The notes beneath the pieces are model-generated. The model saw only the letters and a list, made by a program, of their open reading frames with translations, did not search any database and was not told the origin of the DNA. From the NCBI GenBank assembly GCA_002479415.1, contig DLMZ01000039.1, forward strand, positions 865 to 17,614: a stretch of 16,750 nt of DNA. The letters are read 5' to 3'. This DNA comes from Firmicutes bacterium UBA7523 (GTDB lineage: Bacteria; Bacillota; Dethiobacteria; Dethiobacterales; Dethiobacteraceae). Every line of letters begins with the position of its first letter. Within the stretch, counting starts at the first letter, position 1. Made by a program: the position numbers and the translations under genes. Shown here in pieces: positions 6,962 to 14,044 of this stretch.

Positions 6962-7580
6962 TAAAGACGGTTTAATTCCCGTAGTTATCCAAGACGCAAA
7001 TACCAATAAGGTATTAATGATGGCCTACATGAACGAGCAGTCTTTGGAAAAAACGCTCGAGACTGGGGAAACCTGGTTTTTTAGCCGCAGCCGCGGTGAA
7101 CTGTGGCACAAAGGCGCTACTTCAGGGCATATGCAAAAGGTGAAACGTATCGATTATGACTGTGACGGGGACACCTTGCTAATTCAGGTGGAGCAGTGCG
7201 GCGGCGCTTGTCACACAGGGGCAGCTAGTTGCTTCTATAGATCATTGTTTGGTGAGGAGCAGTCTTCTTCCGGGGATTTTTTATCGGAGCTGGAGAAGAT
7301 TATTACCGGACGCAAGGCTACAAAGCCGGCAGGCTCTTATACATCTAAGCTGTTTGACGGCGGACTTGACCGCATTCTTAAAAAGGTGGGAGAAGAAGCG
7401 GGCGAAGTGATTATTGCGGCGAAAAACCAGGATCGTAATGAGCTCATTTATGAGACCGGAGACTTGCTTTTTCACCTTCTTGTTCTTCTTGCCCAAAAGG
7501 ATGTGGCTCTTTCCGAGGTGCTTGCCGAGCTGGCAAGCCGCCATCGCCCAAAAATAAGCGAGGCTGAGAGCGGATGCTAG
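6942..7580 (+). CDS. hisIE: Bifunctional phosphoribosyl-AMP cyclohydrolase / phosphoribosyl-ATP pyrophosphatase HisIE
   Basis: This 212-residue fusion does steps two and three of the pathway. The N-terminal HisI domain (about 1-105) opens the adenine ring of PR-AMP; it shows WFFSRSRGELWHKG at 45-58, the metal-binding DCDGD at 73-77 and the zinc cysteines Cys86, Cys90 and Cys97 around QCGGACHTGAASC. The C-terminal HisE domain (about 113-205) hydrolyses PR-ATP to PR-AMP; it shows KVGEEAGE at 148-155 and ETGDLLFHLLVLL at 171-183, an all-helical MazG-like metal site. The start overlaps hisF by 20 bases, and only a weak G-rich site precedes it, so it may rely on coupling. The stop overlaps hisK by 7 bases. 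Confidence 0.97.
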   Translation: MTELKFNKDGLIPVVIQDANTNKVLMMAYMNEQSLEKTLETGETWFFSRSRGELWHKGATSGHMQKVKRIDYDCDGDTLLIQVEQCGGACHTGAASCFYRSLFGEEQSSSGDFLSELEKIITGRKATKPAGSYTSKLFDGGLDRILKKVGEEAGEVIIAAKNQDRNELIYETGDLLFHLLVLLAQKDVALSEVLAELASRHRPKISEAESGC

Positions 7581-8368
7581 ATTACCATATTCACACATAC
7601 CGTTGCTGTCATGCCAGCGGAACCATGGCGGAATATTTGGAGGAGGCACAGCGTAAAGGTTTGACGGAAATAGGGTTTGCGGACCATTTTCCTTTGGAGA
7701 TGCTGGGCTATACTCCAGAAATCCAAGTAAGCATGAAAGCTGATGAATTGGATGAATATCTGGCAGATGTACGGAAAATTCAGGATAACGCTGTTATTCC
7801 TGTGAGGTTAGGCATAGAGATCGATTTTTTTTCTGGATGTGAGGCTGTTACCGGGGAACTCTTGGCCGCGCATCCTTTCGACTATGTAATTGGTTCCGTT
7901 CACTTCCTAAACGGCTGGGATTTTACCTACCCTGGCCAGATTGATCGTTTCAAGTCAGCAGATATGGACAATCTTTATGAGGAATATTTCCGTGCTATAG
8001 GGCAGTTAGCTAAAAGCGGCTTGTTTGATATAGTTGGGCATTTGGATGTGGTGAAAAAGTTTGGTTTCTTTCCGCAGCGAAGTTGGGACGGCTTAATGCG
8101 GGAAACGTGTACCATTTTGGCCAAAAGCGGTATATGCATAGAAGTAAACACATCAGGCTGGCGCGCTCCCGTTAATGAAGCTTATCCGAGCCAAGCATTT
8201 CTTAAAACATGCAAAGAAACGGGAATACCGGTCACTTTAGGTTCTGACGCCCATTGCCCGCAGGATGTGGGTAGCGGGCTGAACCGAGCCGCTACCATGC
8301 TTCGCAGCCTTGGCTTCATGGAAATAGCAGCATTTTCCCAGCGTAAGCGGACTATGCGCCCACTATAA
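7574..8368 (+). CDS. hisK: Histidinol-phosphatase, PHP family (HisK/HisJ type)
   Basis: This enzyme removes phosphate from L-histidinol phosphate, step eight of histidine synthesis. It belongs to the PHP family, unrelated to the HAD phosphatase of enterobacteria. The 264-residue product has the PHP metal-binding pattern: His5 and His7 in DYHIHTY, Asp37-His38 in ADHFP, acidic residues in GIEIDFF at 80-86, His110 in IGSVHFL, His156 in DIVGHLD, and Asp225/His227 in LGSDAH. Its place as the last gene of the cluster, with the start codon overlapping the hisIE stop, supports the histidinol-phosphate substrate over other PHP activities. A 59-base gap with a 10-bp AAACTAGTTT palindrome (8382-8391) follows, with no terminator. 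Confidence 0.92.
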   Translation: MLDYHIHTYRCCHASGTMAEYLEEAQRKGLTEIGFADHFPLEMLGYTPEIQVSMKADELDEYLADVRKIQDNAVIPVRLGIEIDFFSGCEAVTGELLAAHPFDYVIGSVHFLNGWDFTYPGQIDRFKSADMDNLYEEYFRAIGQLAKSGLFDIVGHLDVVKKFGFFPQRSWDGLMRETCTILAKSGICIEVNTSGWRAPVNEAYPSQAFLKTCKETGIPVTLGSDAHCPQDVGSGLNRAATMLRSLGFMEIAAFSQRKRTMRPL

Positions 8369-8427
8369 TGCAATCTGAGTTAAACTAGTTTTTCAAGAAC
8401 TGTGCCCGGGTTATAAGGGAGGTAGCT

Positions 8428-8907
8428 GTGGAAAGACGTTGTGTGGAGACTGTTATGGGAGTTGTATGTTTTGCTTTCTCCGAAGATGGGTTGTATGAGT
8501 TGAAACTGCCTCCGGTCGGCAAAGGAAGTGCCCCTGAAATTGCTGATTCTGATTCTCTGTGGGTAAAAGTGTTAGGACAAGACTTGAAAGACCTATTAAT
8601 GGGAAAAGCTGTTTGCTTCTCATGCCCGATGGATATGTCAGGGTACACAGCTTTTACACGGAAGCTTTTGTTAGCGGCCTTTGATATTCCTCATAATCAT
8701 GTGGTGACTTATAAATGGTTGGCTGTTCGCGCGGGTTCTCCAAGGGGAGCTCGGGCGGTGGGCAATGCAATGGCAGCCAACCGTACCCCGCTGGTTATAC
8801 CGTGCCACCGGGTGATTTGTACCGGTGGAAGATTGGGAGGATTTAGCGGAGGCTTTGGCTGGAAGGAAAAACTGCTTGCTTTAGAGAAGGTTGAGGGAGG
8901 AGCTTAG
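8428..8907 (+). CDS. ogt: Methylated-DNA--protein-cysteine S-methyltransferase
   Basis: This suicide repair protein moves alkyl groups from O6-alkylguanine in DNA to its own cysteine. The 159-residue product holds the signature IPCHRVI, with the acceptor Cys126 and the downstream GGFSGGFGWKEKLLALE helix. It also has the winged-helix features around TYKWLA (94-99) and the GARAVGNAMAANRTP segment (107-121), with the presumed base-flipping arginine at 109. The start codon is GTG at 8428, behind AAGGGAGG. The N-terminal domain is short and divergent, as in Ogt-type proteins. It lies in line with the his genes but has no pathway link to them; probably a read-through operon neighbour. The symbol is assigned by family; ogt versus adaB-type naming is arbitrary. 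Confidence 0.9.
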   Translation: MERRCVETVMGVVCFAFSEDGLYELKLPPVGKGSAPEIADSDSLWVKVLGQDLKDLLMGKAVCFSCPMDMSGYTAFTRKLLLAAFDIPHNHVVTYKWLAVRAGSPRGARAVGNAMAANRTPLVIPCHRVICTGGRLGGFSGGFGWKEKLLALEKVEGGA

Positions 8908-8912
8908 AAGTT

Positions 8913-9665
8913 ATGTGGATGAATCCGAATCCTGTGGCTTTTTATATTTTTGGGGTACCGATATATTGGTATGGAATTATGATTTCCAGCGCAGTGCTGA
9001 TGGGGTTATTTACGGCACTTCGCAGAACAGACCGTTACGGGATTACTGAAGATCAGGTTATTTCCTTTTTTTATTGGGTTGTCCCCGCGGCTTTAGTTGG
9101 TGCCAGGACGGGGTTTGTAATATTTAATTTGTCTTTATATAGCCATAACTGGCTTACGGTTTTTGCTTTCCGTGAAGGGGGGATGTCTATTCACGGGGCA
9201 ATTTTTGCTTCGATTCTCACCGGGTATATCTATACAAAAAGAACGAATATTGACTTCTGGCGTCTGGCGGATCTCTGTGTTCCCGGGCTGATTCTGGGAC
9301 AAGCAATTGGGCGCTGGGGCAATTTTTTTAATCAGGAGGCATACGGCGTAGAAACAACGTTGCCGTGGGCGATGTATATAGACGGTGCATGGCGCCATCC
9401 TACTTTTCTTTATGAGTTCATATGGAATTTATTGGTGTTTACTTTTTTAATTTATAAATCTAAAGGGGAAAAAGTTAACGGCGGAATATTTATTTATTAC
9501 TTGATTTTATATTCCGTAGGGCGGTTCCTTATTGAAGGTGTTCGTGTGGACAGTCCGTTTTGGGGAGAATTTCGTGTTGCTCAGCTTCTTAGCCTCGTTT
9601 TGATTCTCGGCGGCATAGCTTTATACCAGTGGCGTAAAAGTCAAACAGGAAAGGAGCTGATATAA
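8913..9665 (+). CDS. lgt: Prolipoprotein diacylglyceryl transferase Lgt
   Basis: Lgt moves the diacylglyceryl group from phosphatidylglycerol to the lipobox cysteine of prelipoproteins at the outer face of the cytoplasmic membrane, the first step of lipoprotein maturation. The 250-residue product has about seven hydrophobic membrane segments and the family signatures REGGMSIHGA (87-96), GRWGNFFNQEAYG (133-145), HPTFLYE (162-168) and GRFLIEGVRVDSP (203-215). The start ATG is 12 bases after GGAGG, a little far; ATG 8919, two codons later, is a possible alternative. It lies 5 bases after the alkyltransferase gene and 2 bases before aroC. The lipoprotein at 13122-13814 is a likely substrate. Confidence 0.97.
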   Translation: MWMNPNPVAFYIFGVPIYWYGIMISSAVLMGLFTALRRTDRYGITEDQVISFFYWVVPAALVGARTGFVIFNLSLYSHNWLTVFAFREGGMSIHGAIFASILTGYIYTKRTNIDFWRLADLCVPGLILGQAIGRWGNFFNQEAYGVETTLPWAMYIDGAWRHPTFLYEFIWNLLVFTFLIYKSKGEKVNGGIFIYYLILYSVGRFLIEGVRVDSPFWGEFRVAQLLSLVLILGGIALYQWRKSQTGKELI

Positions 9666-9667
9666 TA

Positions 9668-10822
9668 ATGCGTTATTTAACAGCCGGAGAGTCTCACGGC
9701 CCGGCTCTTACCGCAATTATTGAGGGTCTTCCCGCCAACCTGCCTCTTGCTTCAGACAGCATAAATTTGGAGCTTTCCAGACGACAGCAGGGCTACGGGC
9801 GCGGTGGACGGATGAAGATTGAAAAGGATAAGGCTGAGTTTCTATCCGGCATTCGGTTTGGCAAAACACTGGGTAGTCCCTTAACACTGCAAATTATTAA
9901 TCGCGATTTTGAAAACTGGCAGGATAAAATGGCTGCGGAGGGAGAAGCGCCGGCCGGTATTGAGGTTGTAACTCGTCCTCGGCCTGGTCACGCCGATTTA
10001 GCTGGGGCTCAGAAATATAATTTAACCGATGTTCGCAATGTGCTGGAGCGTGCCAGTGCTAGGGAAACGGCAGCTAGGGTAGCTGTGGGTTCGGTTGCGA
10101 AGCAGCTGTTGGCCGTTTTCGGCATTAATATAATATCTCATGTGGTTTCCATAGGTGAGGTTACCTCGGAGCAAGCGCCTGCAGAAAAAGTTGTTGCTGA
10201 CTCTGCAAGGATTGATGCTTCACCAGTCCGCTGCCTTGATGAGGCCGCAGCAGCCGCTATGATGACACGCATCGACCGGGCTAAAAAAGAAGGAGATTCT
10301 TTGGGCGGTGTTTTTGAAGTTATTATTACAGGGGTTCCTGCCGGACTCGGCAGCCATGTTCACTGGGACAGAAAATTGGACGCTATGCTTGCCGGGGCAC
10401 TGATGAGCATTCAGGCCATTAAAGGGGTGGAAATCGGCGGTGGGTTTTTGCTGGCCGGGTTACCCGGTTCTTTGGTTCACGATGAAATTGGATATAGGGA
10501 CAGTTACTATAGGCTTACCAACCGAGCTGGCGGTGTGGAAGGCGGCATTTCCAACGGGGAAATGGTGGTGCTGAGGGCGGCAATGAAGCCCATCCCTACT
10601 CTTTATAAGCCGTTACAAAGTGTTGATATGGCAAATCATCAGCCGTTTGCGGCGGCAGTGGAAAGGTCTGACGCCTGTGCGGTTCCTGCCGCAGCAATTG
10701 TAGGTGAGGCAGCGGCCGCCTGGGAGGTAGCCTGTGTTTTACGCCAAAAGCTGGGCGGCGATTCGCTGGAGGAAATGTTAGCTCATTTTGCGGCATATCA
10801 GGATCTTTTAAATACCAGGTAA
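9668..10822 (+). CDS. aroC: Chorismate synthase AroC
   Basis: AroC converts 5-enolpyruvylshikimate 3-phosphate to chorismate, the last step of the shikimate pathway, using reduced FMN as a cofactor without net redox change. The 384-residue product carries the family signatures: the N-terminal RYLTAGESHGPAL with His10, the arginine/glycine segment RRQQGYGRGGRM (38-49), PRPGHADLAGAQKY (104-117) with His108, and RNVLERASARETAARVAVG (123-141). An AGGAG site lies about 10 bases before the ATG. It follows lgt by 2 bases and precedes aroB by 23 bases. The shikimate kinase gene aroK, often found between these two, is absent. Confidence 0.98.
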   Translation: MRYLTAGESHGPALTAIIEGLPANLPLASDSINLELSRRQQGYGRGGRMKIEKDKAEFLSGIRFGKTLGSPLTLQIINRDFENWQDKMAAEGEAPAGIEVVTRPRPGHADLAGAQKYNLTDVRNVLERASARETAARVAVGSVAKQLLAVFGINIISHVVSIGEVTSEQAPAEKVVADSARIDASPVRCLDEAAAAAMMTRIDRAKKEGDSLGGVFEVIITGVPAGLGSHVHWDRKLDAMLAGALMSIQAIKGVEIGGGFLLAGLPGSLVHDEIGYRDSYYRLTNRAGGVEGGISNGEMVVLRAAMKPIPTLYKPLQSVDMANHQPFAAAVERSDACAVPAAAIVGEAAAAWEVACVLRQKLGGDSLEEMLAHFAAYQDLLNTR

Positions 10823-10845
10823 TTTGTAGAGAAACGGGTGAGAGA

Positions 10846-11943
10846 ATGCGTGTAGTTCAAGTGCCTCTGGAAGATCGGAGCTACCCTATATATATAGGTA
10901 AAAACATGTTTTCAGACTTGGGAAGGGCTTTGCTGGAAAAAGTAAAGCCTGGCCAGGTTTTATTGGTCAGTGACGAAAATGTTTTTCCTCTTTACGGAGG
11001 AAGGCTCATTGAAGCGCTGGATAACAGCGGCTTCACCGTTACGCCTGTGGTAATTCCCGCCGGTGAGGAGAGCAAGTCGTTGGCTTGGGTAGAAACTCTC
11101 TACACCCGTGCCCTGGAGGCAGGGCTTGATCGCAGCGGGCTATTTATGGCACTGGGCGGGGGTGTAGTCGGCGATTTGACCGGCTTTGCCGCAGCAACCT
11201 ATTTGCGCGGGATCCCTTTTGTTCAAATACCCACTACTTTGCTGGGGCAAGTGGATAGCAGCGTTGGCGGTAAAGTGGCGGTTAATCATACGCTGGGGAA
11301 AAATCTCATTGGCGCATTCTACCAGCCCAAGCTGGTTTGGGTTGAGTTGTCTGTATTGGAAACTTTGCCTGAGCGGGAGTTTCTTGCCGGTGCAGCAGAA
11401 GTAATTAAATACGGGATAATTATGGACGAAGCATTTTTCTCCTATTTGGAAGAGAATTGGCAAGCTTTTATAGCTAAAGATCCAGAGGTAATGGCTGAAG
11501 TAATTGCTGTTTGCTGTGAATTAAAAACCCGGGTGGTCGTTGAAGACGAACGGGAAGCCGGCTTGCGCGGCATACTCAACTTTGGGCATACCTTGGGCCA
11601 TGCCCTGGAGGCAGCAACATCATACAGCTTCTACCTGCATGGAGAAGCTGTGTTGGCGGGGATGCAAATGGCTGTATACATAGCTGAAAATAAAGGTGTT
11701 TTAGCTTCAGCGGAGGCTGCTCGTCTCAAAGCTTTTTTTTCCCGCATCGGCTTAAAACAGCCGCCGGCGACAATAAGTACGGAACAGGTTATGGCAGCTT
11801 TGCGTTTCGATAAAAAAAGAGAAGGGGAAACGATGGTATTTGTGTTGCCTCAGCAGATAGGCCAAGTTGCCTTTTACCGGGATGTGGATTATTCGTCTAT
11901 CGAGCCTGTTTTGAATAAATATTTGAAAACTTCCTTAGATTAA
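10846..11943 (+). CDS. aroB: 3-dehydroquinate synthase AroB
   Basis: AroB cyclises DAHP to 3-dehydroquinate, step two of the shikimate pathway, with NAD and a divalent metal. The 365-residue product has the NAD-binding MALGGGVVGDLTGFAA (101-116), the segment IPTTLLGQVDSSVGGKVAVN (128-147) and GKNLIGAFYQP (151-161). The metal ligands by family analogy are Glu185 in GAAEVIKYG, His248 in FGHTLGHALE and His265 in LHGEAV. It is full length and continues the same transcription unit as aroC. The next gene starts 12 bases after its stop. Confidence 0.98.
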   Translation: MRVVQVPLEDRSYPIYIGKNMFSDLGRALLEKVKPGQVLLVSDENVFPLYGGRLIEALDNSGFTVTPVVIPAGEESKSLAWVETLYTRALEAGLDRSGLFMALGGGVVGDLTGFAAATYLRGIPFVQIPTTLLGQVDSSVGGKVAVNHTLGKNLIGAFYQPKLVWVELSVLETLPEREFLAGAAEVIKYGIIMDEAFFSYLEENWQAFIAKDPEVMAEVIAVCCELKTRVVVEDEREAGLRGILNFGHTLGHALEAATSYSFYLHGEAVLAGMQMAVYIAENKGVLASAEAARLKAFFSRIGLKQPPATISTEQVMAALRFDKKREGETMVFVLPQQIGQVAFYRDVDYSSIEPVLNKYLKTSLD

Positions 11944-11955
11944 GAGGGTCAGCTT

Positions 11956-12657
11956 ATGCAAATTGAGGTTGCTGTCAATAAGACATCTAAATATGCTGTG
12001 GGTGAGAGTGGTGACTCTGTTGAGGTTATTGAACGGCCTAAGGGAGGTATTACTGCTGTTATTGCCGACGGCCAGGGGAGCGGTCGCTCAGCAAAGCTTA
12101 TCAGTAAGCTAGTAGTGAGCAAAGCTGCAGCTCTCGTCGCCGACGGCACGAGGGACGGCGCTGTGGCCAGAGCAACTCACGATTTTTTGTTTGCGTTGCG
12201 GGACGGAAAAGTTTCTGCAACGCTAACCATGCTTTCTGCCGATTTAGTGACTCGTACCATAGTAGTTTCACGCAACAGTAACTGCCCTGTGCTGGTAAAA
12301 AAAAGAGATAAAGTAGAAATACTCTCTGACGATGTTAATCCCATCGGTTTTCACCATATTATGAAGCCCATAATCCATGAAATCCCTCTTGAAGAAGATA
12401 CTTTGCTGCTTACATTTACAGATGGAATTCTTCACGCCGGACGACGTTACGGTCGTCAGATGAAATTAAATGAGATTATTGAAATTTTAGCCGCTACTCC
12501 TGCGCATCGCTGCCATGATTTGGCTGAAGAAATCTTACAGAAAGGTTTGCAGCTTGATGAAACAAGGGCTGCGGATGACATGACGGTGCTGTCCATGGGA
12601 ATTCACGGAGAAAGCAGCAGTAGAATTGGCAGACTTTCTGTTACTTACCCTGTATAG
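11956..12657 (+). CDS. Stand-alone SpoIIE/RsbX-like PP2C-type serine phosphatase
   Basis: The 233-residue product is a bare PP2C (PPM) phosphatase domain of the SpoIIE/RsbU/RsbX kind. Such enzymes usually dephosphorylate a serine on an anti-sigma-factor antagonist. Visible metal-site motifs are ESGDS with Asp20, IADGQGSG (36-43) with Asp38, TFTDGI (153-158) with Asp156 and RAADDMTVLSM (204-214) with Asp207-Asp208. There is no transmembrane, PAS, GAF or receiver domain, so overall it is closest in layout to RsbX. No anti-sigma factor, antagonist or sigma factor gene is adjacent. AGAGGG lies about 7 bases before the ATG. It sits between aroB and a small P-loop protein, and the target is unknown. 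Confidence 0.85.
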   Translation: MQIEVAVNKTSKYAVGESGDSVEVIERPKGGITAVIADGQGSGRSAKLISKLVVSKAAALVADGTRDGAVARATHDFLFALRDGKVSATLTMLSADLVTRTIVVSRNSNCPVLVKKRDKVEILSDDVNPIGFHHIMKPIIHEIPLEEDTLLLTFTDGILHAGRRYGRQMKLNEIIEILAATPAHRCHDLAEEILQKGLQLDETRAADDMTVLSMGIHGESSSRIGRLSVTYPV

Positions 12658-12662
12658 TATTT

Positions 12663-12667
12663 GGAGG
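12663..12667 (+). promoter_or_regulatory. Ribosome binding site that sets the P-loop gene start
   Basis: GGAGG lies 8 bases before the ATG at 12676. The frame also has a TTG at 12661, but that overlaps this site and cannot use it. Confidence 0.75.
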
Positions 12668-12675
12668 AGCGCTTA

Positions 12676-13029
12676 ATGAGCATTGACAAGGACAATTATG
12701 TTATTGGTGTAGTAGGCAATTGTGCCGCCGGAAAGACAACCCTGGTAAGTGGTCTGAAGGCACAGGGGTTTTCTGCAGTTAATATTGCTCAGGAGCACTC
12801 AGCCGCATCACAGTTGTGGCGCCGTAAGAATCCCGATTTCTTGGTCTGCCTGTCTTGCACTTTGGAGACGGCTAAAAGCAGGCGGAAGATTAGCTGGGAT
12901 CAGGGCAGGCTCGATGACCAGTGGAAGCGCTTGGCAAATGCCAAGGATCACTGCAATCTTTATCTTCCTACAGACGGAATGACAATTGAAGAGGTTTTAG
13001 ATACGGTGATTAAGATCGTTTCGAATTAA
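12676..13029 (+). CDS. Small orphan P-loop NTPase/kinase-like protein
   Basis: The 117-residue product begins with a beta strand and Walker A loop, VIGVVGNCAAGKTTL, with the GxxxxGKT at 14-21. Hydrophobic strands follow at 32-37 (FSAVNI) and 54-59 (DFLVCL). The C-terminal half, with RLDDQWKRLANAKDHCNLYLPTDGMTIEEV, resembles the lid, final strand and helix of small nucleotide or metabolite kinases. I see no clear Walker B and no shikimate-binding residues, and it is shorter than shikimate or adenylate kinases (about 170-215 residues), so I do not call a substrate. Cysteines at 16, 58, 61 and 93 are notable. It is the last gene of the long plus-strand unit, 18 bases after the phosphatase gene, and the two may act together. 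Confidence 0.7.
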   Translation: MSIDKDNYVIGVVGNCAAGKTTLVSGLKAQGFSAVNIAQEHSAASQLWRRKNPDFLVCLSCTLETAKSRRKISWDQGRLDDQWKRLANAKDHCNLYLPTDGMTIEEVLDTVIKIVSN

Positions 13030-13036
13030 TGCAAGG

Positions 13037-13060
13037 ATAAGCCACGAGGCTTATTTTATT
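13037..13060 (+). terminator. Rho-independent terminator of the his-to-P-loop transcription unit
   Basis: ATAAGCC (13037-13043), loop ACGA, GGCTTAT (13048-13054), then a T-rich tail TTTATT. The stem is 7 bp and moderate in strength. It begins 7 bases after the stop codon of the P-loop gene. Confidence 0.65.
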
Positions 13061-13066
13061 TATGAT

Positions 13067-13096
13067 AAAAAAGCCGCACCTGCGGGAGGTGCGGCT
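13067..13096 (-). terminator. Rho-independent terminator of the lipoprotein gene
   Basis: A perfect 10-bp stem, AGCCGCACCT (13072-13081) with AGGTGCGGCT (13087-13096) and loop GCGGG. Read on the minus strand it is followed by six T residues (13072-13067). It lies 25 bases after the lipoprotein stop codon, in convergent orientation to the weaker plus-strand terminator. Confidence 0.9.
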
Positions 13097-13121
13097 GGCT
13101 GAGATATTATATTATTATAGT

Positions 13122-13814
13122 TTAGAAGGATAGAAATGATCCAAAATCAATGATTTCTGTGCCTTCTGGCAGTTCGAACAGAGAATCGTCAATGTTGCCG
13201 ATCTTGAAATTAAGAAATTCGACTACTAGTTTGTCATTGCCTGATTGAGATTCCACTCGCAGAGGCATGCCAGCTTCTTCCCAAATCCATATCTTGCCGT
13301 GCCCTCCTTCATGGCGGGTTTCATATACAAGGCATTCTTTGCCGTCGTATATTTCTCGCTTCATGTAAATCATGTCGGCCGGGTCAGCATCTCTAATAAA
13401 GTCCTTAGGGGAAGTGGTATCAATTTCCGATTCGTCTATGGGCATTGCAAATGCTTGTTTTGTTTCCGCCTGGTAAACATAGACCATTTTATCCTTGGTG
13501 TTGACAATGGAAAGCATAGTTTCTTCTCCGAACGGGCTTTCCATCTCCGAGCGCATACTGCCTTCCTTTACCCACATTTTATGAGTAATTATTTGACCGT
13601 CTGGTAAAGTCAGTATGTATTCGTAGGAAAAACCGTCGGTTGCCATCCCTTTGGCAATAAGCTGGTCAGCAGGGACTCCTGCTTCTTCCGTAGCTTCCTG
13701 TTTCTGGTCAATAGCCGGGTCAGCTTCTTTTTTCCCTCCGCATCCGGTTAGCACTGTTGTTAACAGAAAAATCAACAAAAGAGCAAGAATGCCGTTTAAC
13801 TTACTTCGCCGCAT
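13122..13814 (-). CDS. Lipoprotein with LolA-like fold (putative)
   Basis: The 230-residue product has a lipoprotein signal peptide: basic MRRSK, a hydrophobic stretch at about 8-20 and the lipobox LTGC ending at Cys25. After a short linker rich in Glu, Ala and Asp, the rest (about 50-230) alternates short beta strands such as FSYEYILTLPDG, MWVKEGSMRSEM, KMVYVYQAE and GKIWIWEEAGMPLRVES. This order, and the final NFKIGNIDDSLFELPEGTEI, resembles the LolA/LolB-like half-barrel lipoproteins widespread in Firmicutes. The resemblance is from pattern only and no function is shown. The ATG is 7 bases after GAGGG on the minus strand. It would be exported by Sec and lipidated by Lgt, encoded in this window. 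It has its own terminator and is divergent from secD. Confidence 0.8.
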   Translation of the reverse strand: MRRSKLNGILALLLIFLLTTVLTGCGGKKEADPAIDQKQEATEEAGVPADQLIAKGMATDGFSYEYILTLPDGQIITHKMWVKEGSMRSEMESPFGEETMLSIVNTKDKMVYVYQAETKQAFAMPIDESEIDTTSPKDFIRDADPADMIYMKREIYDGKECLVYETRHEGGHGKIWIWEEAGMPLRVESQSGNDKLVVEFLNFKIGNIDDSLFELPEGTEIIDFGSFLSF

Positions 13815-13840
13815 ATTAACACCCTCTTAAAGTTTTAGTG

Positions 13841-13867
13841 AATCCTAACGTATATGTATCTAGGATT
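13841..13867. promoter_or_regulatory. Inverted repeat upstream of the lipoprotein gene
   Basis: AATCCTA (13841-13847) and TAGGATT (13861-13867) are perfect 7-bp half-sites, 20 bp apart (two helical turns), which suits a dimeric regulator. They lie 27-53 bases before the lipoprotein start codon. A weak minus-strand promoter, TTGTCC then TATAGG with an 18-base spacer, lies just upstream of them. Function is inferred. Confidence 0.35.
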
Positions 13868-13959
13868 TCCTATACACATTTTATCATGGTGTGGACAATT
13901 ATGGAAGTATTAACTTGGAGCAAGCGCGAGCAATGAGGGAACCTGGAGGAAAACACAAA

Positions 13960-13988
13960 TTGACAACATAAAGGTAACCGTTTATAAT
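13960..13988 (+). promoter_or_regulatory. Perfect-consensus sigma-A promoter of secDF
   Basis: TTGACA (13960-13965), 17 bases, TATAAT (13983-13988): a full match to the vegetative consensus at optimal spacing. The predicted transcription start is near 13995, leaving a leader of about 95 bases before secD. Confidence 0.9.
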
Positions 13989-14001
13989 AACTTTGAGACT
14001 C

Positions 14002-14044
14002 GGGCAGGCTCGTTCGGAGTAATCTGGAAAGGTGCCCTTTTTTT
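14002..14044 (+). terminator. Terminator-like hairpin in the secD leader (possible attenuator)
   Basis: GGGCA (14002-14006) can pair with TGCCC (14033-14037), directly followed by seven T residues (14038-14044). A competing small hairpin AAAGG-TGC-CCTTT (14028-14040) also ends at the T run. Upstream ACTC (13998-14001) can pair with GAGT (14017-14020), which would interleave with the first stem. The element lies between the promoter and secD, so it could control read-through. I recognise no known riboswitch or T-box motif. Confidence 0.4.

Noticed and set aside
8364..8369. TATAAT at the end of hisK as a promoter for the alkyltransferase gene
   Set aside because: The sequence 16-18 bases upstream (around GCGTAA) has no -35 likeness, and the first part lies inside hisK coding sequence.
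12676..13029. P-loop gene as shikimate kinase aroK
   Set aside because: At 117 residues it is far below the usual length of about 170, and the expected shikimate-binding Asp, Arg and Gly-Gly motifs are not seen.
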